Part shown: one piece after another, positions 1 through 8,297 of the stretch | Layout of the letters: each line of letters begins with the position of its first letter | Position numbering within the stretch: position 1 is the stretch's first letter | From: Armatimonadota bacterium | GTDB lineage: Bacteria > Armatimonadota > Fimbriimonadia > Fimbriimonadales > ATM1 | Length of the DNA stretch: 17,695 nt | Assembly (NCBI GenBank): GCA_003695835.1 | Contig: RFHN01000037.1 | Coordinates: forward strand, 1 to 17,695 | Reading direction: 5' to 3' | The notes under the pieces: generated by a model | The model's input: only the letters and a program-made list of their open reading frames with translations | What the model was told of the DNA's origin: nothing | Database searches by the model: none | Position numbers and translations under genes: made by a program

Positions 1-944
1 AAGCCCGGCCTGAGGAACCAGATCCGAGCCGTCGGCGCTGACGTGAAATGCTGAAGAAGCATCGCCGCTACCTTGCGACGACCGGACGCCGACGGATGAG
101 TGCCGTCCTGGGCAAAATCCTGCCTGAACCATTGAAGGCCGTCGCTTCGGCCGCACACGCCGTCCGCCCACAGATAGGGGCCCCATTGAATCCACGGAGA
201 GGTCACCGGGCCTCGACGAGGATCGTAGTTCAGGCCGGGGTCTCCGTTGATCTGATCGCGAATCAGCCAGCGCACCGAAAACGCGCTCTCATACGCGTAG
301 GGCTCCGGGTTCAGGTCGGTCTCGGCGTATCCCGCATAAATCCGGCTCGAACTGTACACGATTTTGAGATTCGGAAAACGGCTCGCCAGAATGTTCATAG
401 CGGCCTCGTGCAGCTCCCTCAATTCGATGGCGTGATCGGGAAACGGTAGAGTCGGCCGCGCCACCGCTTCCTTGTGCCAGACGGCTTGCACTTGGGCGCG
501 CGTAACGCCAGCCTGCGCCAGCCGGTCGTCTACCACCGACCAAAACGGTGCGTTGGGGTTTGCAATCTGCCGAGCATCCTGCCCCCCTTGCGCGCCGTTG
601 ACGACGACGACAGCCGGGTTCTTGTCAGGATAGGTATCGAGGGAGCGGATGAACTCCCCAAACTCCTGGCTCGTGTTGGACATTCCGATCGAGAGCAACA
701 CGATCTTGCCGTTTGGATCGGGGTTGCCGTTGGCGTCGAGTGGACGGATGCGCACCGCGCGATGCATCCCCTCGGCGAGGTGCGGCCCTCCCAGGTAATT
801 CACGCCTCCCGGATACAGCCCGCCGGGCTGACCCTGGTAGGTCTGCCCTGGCCCCATGTCAATTAGGGGAACCATGCCCGTGCAGTCGTCCACGGGGGCA
901 GCGGTGGAAGCAGCGAGTAGGCTGAGGATCAGGACACTCGTCAT
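1..944 (-). CDS. Secreted SGNH/GDSL-like hydrolase, 3' end cut by window edge
   Basis: An open frame with no stop reaches the window edge, giving 314 residues so far. The start at 944 is set by an AAGGAGAG Shine-Dalgarno 5 nt upstream. Residues 1-16 look like a short signal peptide (hydrophobic, ending AASTAAP), but with no basic residue before the hydrophobic core. The fold assignment rests on three sites. IVLLSIGMSNTS (81-92) resembles a block I nucleophile region, with S89 the likely serine. VVVNGAQGGQDA lies near 113-124. DGTHPSASGRRKVA (280-293) is a typical SGNH block V Asp-x-x-His (D280, H283) followed by the usual 'S..G..K.A' helix. This suggests an exported esterase or carbohydrate deacetylase; the substrate is unknown. 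It is the last visible gene of the ileS-lspA-peptidase run and follows the S9 peptidase by 31 bases. Family confidence is moderate; substrate cannot be called. Confidence 0.75.
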   Translation of the reverse strand, partial: MTSVLILSLLAASTAAPVDDCTGMVPLIDMGPGQTYQGQPGGLYPGGVNYLGGPHLAEGMHRAVRIRPLDANGNPDPNGKIVLLSIGMSNTSQEFGEFIRSLDTYPDKNPAVVVVNGAQGGQDARQIANPNAPFWSVVDDRLAQAGVTRAQVQAVWHKEAVARPTLPFPDHAIELRELHEAAMNILASRFPNLKIVYSSSRIYAGYAETDLNPEPYAYESAFSVRWLIRDQINGDPGLNYDPRRGPVTSPWIQWGPYLWADGVCGRSDGLQWFRQDFAQDGTHPSASGRRKVAAMLLQHFTSAPTARIWFLRPG

Positions 945-952
945 CGGTTCTC

Positions 953-967
953 TCCTTCGAAGAAGGA
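953..967 (-). promoter_or_regulatory. Hairpin overlapping the SGNH gene ribosome binding site
   Basis: On the minus strand the gap before the SGNH gene folds as TCCTTC-TTC-GAAGGA, a 6-bp stem with a 3-nt loop. The 3' arm contains most of the Shine-Dalgarno AAGGAGAG that serves the start at 944. Folding would hide the ribosome site. It has no U-run, so it is not an obvious terminator. Function is inferred from geometry only. Confidence 0.35.
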
Positions 968-975
968 CAGTACGT

Positions 976-3435
976 TCAGGCAGCCTCGTTGTTCAGTGCG
1001 GCGCCCCTTTTCTCCGAGGCTTCACCGATGTACTTGTCCAGCCACGCCACCCACCGCGCCCAGAGGTCGAGAATCGTCTCGCGAGCGGCAGGCCCGTGAT
1101 CCTCCAACGGGTAGACATAGAGCGCCGCCTCCTTGCCGAGGGCGTTCAGAGCTTCGAACATCCGCCACGAGTTGATGGGAAACGTCCCGACGTTCTGATC
1201 GTCCGCGCCGTGGTACATCAAGAGCGCGCCTGTCATCCTCTCCGCCCAGAAGAGCGGGGACACCTCTTCGTACACGCCTCGCGCTTCCCACAAGAGCCGC
1301 TGCTCCGATTGGAACGCCAGCGGGGTGAGCGTTCGGTTATAGTTTCCATCTCCGGCGATGCCAGCCTTGAAGAAGGGGGTATGGATGAGGGCATTGGCCG
1401 TGCTGAACGCGCCGTAGCTGTGGCCCCCAATGCCCAGGCGGGAGCGATCGATCCAACCGCGGGCAGCGAGGGCGTCAATCGTGGCGCTCAGGTTGTTGCG
1501 CAAATCGTGGACGTACAGGTCGTTCTTTCGATCGCTTGGCCCGATGATCGGGCAATCCGGAAAGACGACGACGTATCCCAGAAGGATCAAATGATCCATC
1601 GATCGCGACCCGACCGCCTCAAAGCGGTTCTTGTTGTAGGTGCGCTGAGACTCGTCATAGTTCTCCTGATTCGTGTACTCGCGAGGATAGAACCAGAAGA
1701 ACGCGGGCGGTGGACTCGCCATCGGCTTCGGCGGGAAGACGACTTCCACCCAAAACTTGATTCCGTCCGGTCGCGTGACCTGAACCCTCTCTCTCTTGGC
1801 GAGCGTCACTTCGGGGACGTAGTTGCGGTTCTCGGTCAACCGCCTTTCGGACCGTCCGGTTCGCACGAAGTAGTCGGGCACGTCCTTCGGTGTCTCGCGG
1901 GAGAAAAGGAACGTGTCCCGCGCGACGACGAGGGTGATGTCCTCCCACGCATTCTCCGAGCCGAGGAACACCCGTTCCCTCTTCTTCGTTTCGAGGTCGA
2001 AGGCGTCCACGAACTGTCGGGGAGCCTTGCTGAGCGGGTCTTTATCGTACAACGTATCCTGCAAGAAGACAAGACTGCCTTCCATCTTGACGCTGGAAAC
2101 ACCCATCGGGCTTGGCTCCATCACGAGCGTGCCGGGGCGATCGTAAAAGTCGTTCGTCCGACGTTGTTGTATCAGAATCTTCGTCTTCGGGTCCGACAGG
2201 CGCACCGCATACAACGTCTCCGAGTTCTGCCCTGACTCGGTGAAGAAGATCGTCTCGGCGTCCGCCGAATACCACAGCGAAGCGATACCCGCGTTGTTTT
2301 CGTAAACGACCTCCGTATCGTCTTCCCCAAACGGCGGTTTCCACAACATTACGCGATCGGCGTTGCGCGAACCGGCCCGTTCGTTCTGCGGCACCCTCTC
2401 GATGTAAGACAGACCCTTCCCATCCGGCCGCCACGAAAGCGCGCGCTTGGCCGGCTGGCGCCGCTCCTCCTGCTGAGGCTCTTCGTCGTCGCGCCGCAAC
2501 TCGTTCCGCCGGATCTCGTAGACCGGTTTGCCCTCCCGATCCCACAGCTCCTCCAGAGTGCCAAAGGAACTGTAAGGCACGGTGTAGGAAAACGGCTTGA
2601 GTACGGTCGTTACGCGGAACCACTCGCCGTCGGGCGAATAGCTCACTGACCGGATCATCTTTGGCTCGCCGACCTCTGTAACACTGCCAGAGACGACATC
2701 CACAACCGCGAGCTGCCCCGTAAGATAGAACTCAAGCAAACGAGCCTCGTACGGCGTCTCGAGCAGGTCGGGGTACGTCCGTAGCCGCGTGCGCCCAGGC
2801 TCGGTGTGGCGAACCTGTGGGCCTTCCGGTATGGCGGGCGCAGCCGGCGGAAGCGGGTTGCCGCTCGGTTGGAAGACGATCGCGACACGTCGGCTATCCC
2901 CTGCCCACTCTATGGATGCGACTTCGGTTGCGAGAACCTTTCGATCCGATACGCGGCGCACCGCGCCGGTCGTCGCATCCGCTACGTAAAGGTAGGTCCC
3001 GTTGGAGTGGTGCCCCAAGAGAGCGATCTTCGAAGAATCGGGCGACCATGCTGCGGACGAGACGGTAACCGCACCCGGAACCTGAACCTGGACGGACTTT
3101 CGGCTTTGCCAATCGAAGATCGTGTAGGACGTTGCCCCCCGAATCCAGAGCTGGCGATCTCGCAGTCCGATCGGATCAATCTGGAAACCCGCAAGACGAT
3201 GGAACGGCCGCGCGAAATCCGCAATCGGCGGCAAACCTCGGCTCTCGCTCAACAGAAAGCGAGTGCGATCTGGGCTCGGATTCGTCAATCGAACGTTGTC
3301 GCTCCACGGCGCAAGCACAGCATCGCGGATGACCGCCGGCGGCTCGACGTACTTCTCCGCCGTCAAGAGGTCGTTCGATTGCGCCGAACCAGAGACGAGG
3401 ACACCGGTTGTTACGAGTGCGACAAGCGTACTCAT
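976..3435 (-). CDS. Exported S9 family (prolyl oligopeptidase-type) serine peptidase
   Basis: This 819-residue protein has the S9 architecture: a long N-terminal beta-propeller-like part (WSPDSSKIALLG, YSPDGEWFRVT and WRPDGKGLSYIE repeats, residues about 30-520) and a C-terminal alpha/beta-hydrolase domain. The catalytic triad is visible: S673 in GGHSYGAF, D746 in YHGADDQNV and H780 in LEDHG. The propeller N-terminus (LTNPSPDRTRFLLSESRGLPPI) resembles the bacterial/plastid glutamyl endopeptidase subgroup, so cleavage after acidic residues is possible but not shown. Residues 1-19 look like a signal peptide without an N-terminal positive charge. The ATG overlaps the TGA of the upstream M28 gene as ATGA (3432-3435), and there is no good Shine-Dalgarno, so translational coupling is likely. 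Together the two enzymes could digest external or periplasmic protein. Confidence 0.93.
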   Translation of the reverse strand: MSTLVALVTTGVLVSGSAQSNDLLTAEKYVEPPAVIRDAVLAPWSDNVRLTNPSPDRTRFLLSESRGLPPIADFARPFHRLAGFQIDPIGLRDRQLWIRGATSYTIFDWQSRKSVQVQVPGAVTVSSAAWSPDSSKIALLGHHSNGTYLYVADATTGAVRRVSDRKVLATEVASIEWAGDSRRVAIVFQPSGNPLPPAAPAIPEGPQVRHTEPGRTRLRTYPDLLETPYEARLLEFYLTGQLAVVDVVSGSVTEVGEPKMIRSVSYSPDGEWFRVTTVLKPFSYTVPYSSFGTLEELWDREGKPVYEIRRNELRRDDEEPQQEERRQPAKRALSWRPDGKGLSYIERVPQNERAGSRNADRVMLWKPPFGEDDTEVVYENNAGIASLWYSADAETIFFTESGQNSETLYAVRLSDPKTKILIQQRRTNDFYDRPGTLVMEPSPMGVSSVKMEGSLVFLQDTLYDKDPLSKAPRQFVDAFDLETKKRERVFLGSENAWEDITLVVARDTFLFSRETPKDVPDYFVRTGRSERRLTENRNYVPEVTLAKRERVQVTRPDGIKFWVEVVFPPKPMASPPPAFFWFYPREYTNQENYDESQRTYNKNRFEAVGSRSMDHLILLGYVVVFPDCPIIGPSDRKNDLYVHDLRNNLSATIDALAARGWIDRSRLGIGGHSYGAFSTANALIHTPFFKAGIAGDGNYNRTLTPLAFQSEQRLLWEARGVYEEVSPLFWAERMTGALLMYHGADDQNVGTFPINSWRMFEALNALGKEAALYVYPLEDHGPAARETILDLWARWVAWLDKYIGEASEKRGAALNNEAA

Positions 3436-4901
3436 GCTGCTTTTCTATTCGACGCGGAGCCTCCCGAATCCTTCTTGAACGGGGCGTCTCGTTGTGCCGC
3501 CTCGAATCCAACCAAGTAGAACAGCCGCGCGGCAGATGCGATCTTCCGGAAGTTGATCTTGTCTACTGTGTCGGTAGGCTGATGGTAGTCGGGATGGAAC
3601 CCGTCGAACAAAAAGGCGACAGGAACGCCTTTGTTATGGAAGTTGACGTGATCGCTTCGTCCAAAGACATCCTCCTCGTCGTACTCGAACCGGAAGTTGA
3701 CGTACTTGTTCATCGAGAGGACGAGCGCGTGGAGTTCGGACGAGAGACGCTTGCTCCCGACGAGATGAATCGTATCCTCGTTTTCAGATGCCGGCTCAGT
3801 GTCCGATTCTTCATTGCGCCCAACCATGTCCATCTGCAGGTGACAGATCATCTTGTCCATCGGGAATGTCGGATGCTCCGTGTAGTATCGGGAGCCGATC
3901 AGGCCCATCTCCTCTCCACAAAACGCGAGGAAAACCAGCGTGCGCTTCGGTTTCACCGGATTCTTCGCAAAGGCGTAGGCGACTGCGAGCAACGCCGTCG
4001 AACCAGAGCCGTCGTCGTCCGCGCCCCAATAGATCGTGTCCCCGCGGCGGCCGAGGTGATCGAGGTGCGCGCCGAAGCCGACCACTTCCGATTTCAGCAC
4101 GGGATCCGAACCCTCCAAGACGCCGACCACGTTCGGGACGTTCAACGTCTCCTGCTTGGTCGTGACGCTCAGCTTCGCCGTCACCGGCGTCACCAGCACG
4201 GTCGCACCCCGGTCCTCTCCCGGGAGCGAGACTCCGATTGCGGTCGCGATCCGATCTGCCAGGTCGCGGCTGATCTCTCCCGCCAACCTGCCACCCCGCG
4301 CCGATCGCCCTGGCGGGACGATCGTCGGATCCGCAGCGGGCATGCCATCCGTCACGGTGAGAACGATCGCTGGCCGTGCGCGAAAAAGCCCCAATCGCGC
4401 CTCGCGTGTCATCTCTCCGCCCACGACGATCGCCACCTTGCCTTCGAGCTGGGAGAGATCCAAATCCCCCGAACCGAATCGAACGAACGCCACGCCCCCT
4501 TCCACCGTCGCGCTTTCGTTGGCGCCGGAGACGGCTATCCCTTCCGTGAACGGCAGCTTGACTCCGGTCGAAAGCTCCATGCTCGACTCGCTGGCAACGG
4601 TCTCGATCTTCGTAAACGGCACGTTCTGGAAGAAGGTCCCTTCATCCCCTCCGGGCTTGAGGCCGAACTCCCGAAACCGAGCGGCGATGTACTCCGCTGC
4701 CTTCTGGTAGCCGGGCTGCCCCGAACCGCGGCCTTGACATTCCGGCCCAGCCAAGTAGCCCAGCCACTCCTTTAGCAGGGACTCTTGGATCGCTTGGAAG
4801 CCTTCCCGCGTATCTTCCGGCGGGTCGGCCGAGCCGGGGTATTGGGCGAAAGCGCTAACGCAGAGCAGCGAAAGAGCGAGAATGGATATCCGGCGAAACA
4901 T
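3432..4901 (-). CDS. Exported M28 family zinc aminopeptidase with PA-like insert
   Basis: The protein has 489 residues. Residues 1-19 form a clear signal peptide (MFRRIS, hydrophobic core, SAFAQ). Residues about 120-240 resemble a protease-associated insert (LEGKVAIVVGGE, AIVLTV). The C-terminal half is an M28 peptidase. Metal and catalytic residues are visible: H279 in GAHLDHLG, D296 in GADDDGSG, E330-E331 in FCGEEMGL, D358 in QMDMVGR and H440 in DYHQPTD. It probably removes N-terminal residues from peptides in the periplasm or outside the cell. It lies 36 bases after lspA and is coupled by ATGA to the S9 peptidase. There is no Shine-Dalgarno before the ATG; instead TACTCT sits 5 nt upstream, which could be a -10 element of an internal leaderless promoter. 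Confidence 0.93.
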   Translation of the reverse strand: MFRRISILALSLLCVSAFAQYPGSADPPEDTREGFQAIQESLLKEWLGYLAGPECQGRGSGQPGYQKAAEYIAARFREFGLKPGGDEGTFFQNVPFTKIETVASESSMELSTGVKLPFTEGIAVSGANESATVEGGVAFVRFGSGDLDLSQLEGKVAIVVGGEMTREARLGLFRARPAIVLTVTDGMPAADPTIVPPGRSARGGRLAGEISRDLADRIATAIGVSLPGEDRGATVLVTPVTAKLSVTTKQETLNVPNVVGVLEGSDPVLKSEVVGFGAHLDHLGRRGDTIYWGADDDGSGSTALLAVAYAFAKNPVKPKRTLVFLAFCGEEMGLIGSRYYTEHPTFPMDKMICHLQMDMVGRNEESDTEPASENEDTIHLVGSKRLSSELHALVLSMNKYVNFRFEYDEEDVFGRSDHVNFHNKGVPVAFLFDGFHPDYHQPTDTVDKINFRKIASAARLFYLVGFEAAQRDAPFKKDSGGSASNRKAA

Positions 4902-4937
4902 ACCGGAGAGTACCCCGCTTCCGAGCTGGTCGGTTCC

Positions 4938-5435
4938 CTACTCCGCCTTCGTTTCGGCCTGTTCCCGGGCAGCGCCACCCTCCGCCTCTTCCGCGACGCG
5001 CAGGTCCCGAGACCAGTGAAAGACCAGCAGTAGCGCGGCGATCGTGATGCACGCGTCAGCGATGTTGAAGACGTGGATGAACTTCAAGTCAATGAAGTCG
5101 GTGACTCGCCCGCCAAACGCCACCCGATCCACGAAGTTTCCGAGCGCGCCGGCCGCAATGAGGATCATCCCTACACGGAGCACCTTGTCCTGAGGACGAC
5201 TCCGTAGGTAGACCCAGGCCGCGATGATAGCCACGAGGACCGCGAGCGGCGCCAGATAGATCCCAGCCCCCTGAAAAAGGCCAAAGGCGATCCCCTCGTT
5301 GTACACCAACGTAAACTCGATCTTGCCAGGAACCAAGGCCCACGTCTGATTCTCATACAACCAGGACCGAGCCATCCATTTCGTAACCTGATCCAGTAGG
5401 ATCAAGCTGCCTGTCCAAAACAAGAACGGGCGCAT
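4938..5435 (-). CDS. lspA: Lipoprotein signal peptidase (signal peptidase II)
   Basis: This 165-residue inner-membrane aspartic peptidase removes the signal peptide of diacylglyceryl-modified prolipoproteins. Four hydrophobic segments fit the family (about 4-20, 56-78, 86-104 and 122-140). Conserved parts are LLDQVTKW (13-20), YNEGIAFGLF (45-54), GALGNFVDR (96-104) and VFNIADACI (122-130). The catalytic aspartates are D103 and D127. The NEGIAFG motif differs slightly from the usual N-x-G-A-A-F-G. The C-terminal tail after about residue 144 is charged and rich in Glu and Ala. The ATG overlaps the ileS stop as TGATG (5433-5437), so translation is probably coupled. An ileS-lspA pairing is common in bacteria. 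Confidence 0.97.
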   Translation of the reverse strand: MRPFLFWTGSLILLDQVTKWMARSWLYENQTWALVPGKIEFTLVYNEGIAFGLFQGAGIYLAPLAVLVAIIAAWVYLRSRPQDKVLRVGMILIAAGALGNFVDRVAFGGRVTDFIDLKFIHVFNIADACITIAALLLVFHWSRDLRVAEEAEGGAAREQAETKAE

Positions 5436-8188
5436 CAGGCTCTCGCCGCCTCCAGACAGCGCTCACAGAGCAGGTGCTCCTCTCGTTGTCGGACGTCAGG
5501 TCGGCGCAGCCGGCAGCGCTCGCATTTCGCGAATTCGGAAGCCCGAAACGAGAGCGCAAGATCGCCTTCTTCCAACTCCATCCAGCTCACCTTTAGCAGG
5601 ATAGGCAAGTCGGCGCCAAACGGGAGAATCTCGCGATAGCGATCCGGCGGCAGGGCGGCGCGAACGATGATGTCCTGGGAATCCTTCGTCCCCGTCTCCC
5701 CCTTCCACTTCTCCATCTCGGCATACACCGCATCCCGGAACTCGAACAGACGCAAGAACTTTTGAACGAGCGCGCTCTCGCGAAGCTCCCGAGCAACCTC
5801 TTCGGTGGGCGGCTCCAGGACCTCGATGAACAAAGACGCCTTCCGCTCCTTCAAGGGAACCCGCTCGTACACCTCCTCCGCCGTGTGCGGGATCACGGGA
5901 CCGAGCAGTTTCAGCAGGGTCATCAGGATGTGGTGGCACGCCGCCTGAGCCGAACGCCTTTCTTGCGAATCCGCGGGATCGCAGTACATCCGATCTTTGA
6001 TGACATCGAGATAGAACGCGCTCATCTCGTTTGCGCAGAAGTTGTGCACCCGTTGTAGCGCCGCACTGAAATCGTACTCGTCCCACTCCTTGCACGCGTC
6101 GTACGCCAAGAGGTCAGCCACAGCGACCGCCCACCGATCCAATTCCAATGTCGGCGCGTGTCCGGCGGAAGGATCGAAATCGTACAGGTTAGCGAGCAGA
6201 AAGCGTAGGGTGTTGCGGACCCGCCGATAGCTCTCGCCGATCTGTTTGAGCAGATTGTCGCCACAGGGAACGTCGCGTGTGTAGTCCACGCTGGCCGCCC
6301 AGTAGCGCAAGATATCCGCGCCATAAGTGTTCGCCGCCTCGACCGGTTCGACGACGTTCCCTTGCGACTTGGACATCTTCCGGCCCTGCTCGTCCACCAC
6401 GAACCCGTGGGTGAGCACCGTCTTGTACGGCGCCGCCCCCTTCAGCGCAACCGCCGTCATCAGGCTGCTGTTGAACCACCCTCGATGCTGGTCGCTTCCC
6501 TCCAAATACAGGTCTGCCGGCCAAGCCAGATCCTCCCAACCCGCATATCGCTGATCGAGAACCGCGTAGTGCGTCACTCCGCTATCGAACCAGACATCCA
6601 ACACGTCCGTTTCTTTCCGGAACTCGGTTTCGCCGGTCTCCGGATGTCGAAAGCCTTCCGGCACCAACTCCGACAGCTCTGCGGAGAACCAACCGTCGGA
6701 TCCTCGCTCGCGGACGATCTGCTCAGCGCGAGCCATGACTTCAGGCGCCAAAACCGGCGCCCCAGAATCCTTGCCAAACAGGGCGGGAATCCCCACGCCC
6801 CAGATCCGCTGCCGAGATAGACACCAGTCCGGACGACCCTCCACCATCGCTCGAATCCGCGACTCTCCGACGGCGGGGATCCACCGAACCTGAGAAATCG
6901 CCTCCAGGGCGCGCTGCCGAAGTCCGTCGTGGTCCACGTTCAAGAACCACTGCTCCGTCGTTCGGAAGATCACCGGATGCTTGTCTCGCTCGCTGTACGG
7001 ATAGCTGTGGACGTAATCGTACGCCTTGAGAAGGTGCCCCTCTTCCTGCAGGCGGCGCGGAACCACTTCATCGGCGTCCTTGATGCTGATTCCCGCAAAC
7101 TCGCCCGCTTCCTTCGTAAATCGGCCTGCCTCGTCCACAGGACAAAGAATCGGAAGACCGTACTTGCGACCCGTGTAGAAGTCCTCCGCGCCATGCCCCG
7201 GCGCTGTATGCACCACGCCCGTCCCTTCCTCGGAGCTCACGTACTCCGCCATCACGGAAACGGACTCCCGGTCGAAGATCGGATGAGACCATACGACGCC
7301 CTCGAACTCCTTTCCCTTCAGCCGCTCGACGACCTCGTAGCCTTCCCAACCGAGCTCCTGCGCCACCTGTTCGACCAACGTGGCCGCAATCACGTAAACG
7401 CCGTCCTCGCGCTTCACGAGCGCGTACTCCAAGTCCGGGTGAAAGGCGCAGGCGAGGTTGCCGGGAATCGTCCACGGGGTCGTCGTCCAGATGACGGCAT
7501 AGACCCTCCCGCCGTACCCTTCGAACACTCCGTTGGGATCCTTGCGGAGGGGGAACCGAACGTAGATCGCCCGGCTCGTGTGGTCCTGGTAGACCAGCTC
7601 CGTGTCCGCGAGCGCGGTGCGAGAAAACGTGGACCAGTGTGTAGGCTTCAGGTCTCGGTAGATGTAGCCCTTCTGAGCGAGCTCCGCAAAGGCGCGAACG
7701 ATGAGAGCTTCGAATCCGTAATCGAGCGTGCGGTACGGGCGATCCCACTCGCCCAACACGCCCAAGCGCTTGAACTGAGTCGTCTGGATTTCAATGTACT
7801 TTTGCGCGTGTTCCCGGCAGGCGGCGCGCATCGCGGAAGGGTCGAGGTCCCTCCCCTTCTCCTTCATCACGGCAAGCTCGATCGGCAGGCCGTGCGTATC
7901 GAATCCGGGAACGTAAGGGGCGTGGTAACCCCGTAGCGTCTTGTAGCGGACGACAAAGTCCTTCAGGGACTTGTTGAGGGCAGTTCCGATATGGATGGGG
8001 CTGTTCGTGTAGGGCGGGCCGTCGTGGAGCACGAACCGAGGGGCGCCCCTACGCGCGTCCTGGATCTGTTGGTAGAGCCGCTTCTCCTCCCATTTCCTCT
8101 GCATCTCCGGTTCTCGCTGTGCGAGATCCGCCTTCATTGGGATCGTGAAGTTCGGGTCGGGGAGGTTGAGCGTCTCCTTGAGGTTCAT
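5435..8188 (-). CDS. ileS: Isoleucyl-tRNA synthetase, type with C-terminal zinc finger
   Basis: This class I synthetase charges tRNA-Ile. It has 917 residues when started at MNLKETLNL. The open frame continues upstream to 8383, but those residues are not synthetase-like and cross the divergent promoter, so 8188 is chosen. Visible parts are the HIGH-type motif in SPIHIGTALNKS (63-74), CP1 editing-domain motifs IWTTTPWTIPGNLA and TGVVHTAPGHG, DVWFDSGVTHY, and KMSKSQGN at about residue 604. The last 30 residues hold a C-x2-C...C-x2-C zinc finger (KCERC, LLCERC). This is the bacterial form of about 920-940 residues. No well-placed Shine-Dalgarno precedes the ATG: GAAGG is 17 nt away, while TAGAAT lies 11 nt upstream. 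The 105-base gap to the next gene is too short for a T-box leader. Confidence 0.97.
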   Translation of the reverse strand: MNLKETLNLPDPNFTIPMKADLAQREPEMQRKWEEKRLYQQIQDARRGAPRFVLHDGPPYTNSPIHIGTALNKSLKDFVVRYKTLRGYHAPYVPGFDTHGLPIELAVMKEKGRDLDPSAMRAACREHAQKYIEIQTTQFKRLGVLGEWDRPYRTLDYGFEALIVRAFAELAQKGYIYRDLKPTHWSTFSRTALADTELVYQDHTSRAIYVRFPLRKDPNGVFEGYGGRVYAVIWTTTPWTIPGNLACAFHPDLEYALVKREDGVYVIAATLVEQVAQELGWEGYEVVERLKGKEFEGVVWSHPIFDRESVSVMAEYVSSEEGTGVVHTAPGHGAEDFYTGRKYGLPILCPVDEAGRFTKEAGEFAGISIKDADEVVPRRLQEEGHLLKAYDYVHSYPYSERDKHPVIFRTTEQWFLNVDHDGLRQRALEAISQVRWIPAVGESRIRAMVEGRPDWCLSRQRIWGVGIPALFGKDSGAPVLAPEVMARAEQIVRERGSDGWFSAELSELVPEGFRHPETGETEFRKETDVLDVWFDSGVTHYAVLDQRYAGWEDLAWPADLYLEGSDQHRGWFNSSLMTAVALKGAAPYKTVLTHGFVVDEQGRKMSKSQGNVVEPVEAANTYGADILRYWAASVDYTRDVPCGDNLLKQIGESYRRVRNTLRFLLANLYDFDPSAGHAPTLELDRWAVAVADLLAYDACKEWDEYDFSAALQRVHNFCANEMSAFYLDVIKDRMYCDPADSQERRSAQAACHHILMTLLKLLGPVIPHTAEEVYERVPLKERKASLFIEVLEPPTEEVARELRESALVQKFLRLFEFRDAVYAEMEKWKGETGTKDSQDIIVRAALPPDRYREILPFGADLPILLKVSWMELEEGDLALSFRASEFAKCERCRLRRPDVRQREEHLLCERCLEAARA

Positions 8189-8199
8189 GAACGCCGCGG

Positions 8200-8205
8200 A
8201 TTCTA
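8200..8205 (-). promoter_or_regulatory. Possible -10 element (TAGAAT) for the ileS operon
   Basis: On the minus strand TAGAAT (one mismatch from TATAAT) lies 11 nt before the ileS ATG. No convincing -35 hexamer is found at 16-18 nt; TTGCCG occurs at 20 nt. If used, it would give a very short or absent leader, which fits the lack of a Shine-Dalgarno. Confidence 0.3.
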
Positions 8206-8252
8206 CCTTCGCGTGGGATCCCGCCCGGCAACCAGGCACAACCCAAGACCCG

Positions 8253-8258
8253 TATAAT
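8253..8258 (+). promoter_or_regulatory. -10 element (TATAAT) for the membrane-protein gene
   Basis: A perfect TATAAT lies in the divergent gap between ileS and the membrane-protein gene. No clear -35 is seen at 15-18 nt upstream. Transcription would begin near 8265, only a few bases before the mini-ORF ATG at 8268 and about 28 nt before the proposed CTG start at 8294. Confidence 0.5.
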
Positions 8259-8267
8259 GCCCGCCGC

Positions 8268-8297
8268 ATGAGAGGCGAACTGGGAGGCTTGCGCTGA
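8268..8297 (+). CDS. Possible 9-codon leader ORF coupled to the membrane-protein gene
   Basis: The ATG at 8268 opens a 9-residue frame (MRGELGGLR) ending at TGA 8295-8297. Its stop overlaps the proposed CTG start of the next gene as CTGA, the same geometry as the ATGA couplings elsewhere in the window. It begins within a few bases of the predicted transcription start, so it would be translated leaderless if real. Two alternatives remain: it is chance, or it is the true N-terminus of the membrane protein split by a 1-base indel. Evidence is geometric only. Confidence 0.25.
   Translation: MRGELGGLR

Noticed and set aside
856..2235. Long plus-strand open frame opposite the S9 peptidase
   Set aside because: It is a GC-driven antisense shadow; the minus-strand frame has an intact catalytic triad and the plus frame has no recognisable motif. 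The same holds for long frames opposite M28 (3408-4775) and parA/nadC (10364-12007).
8189..8293. T-box riboswitch before ileS
   Set aside because: Only 105 bases separate the divergent genes, and no T-box sequence or antiterminator is seen.
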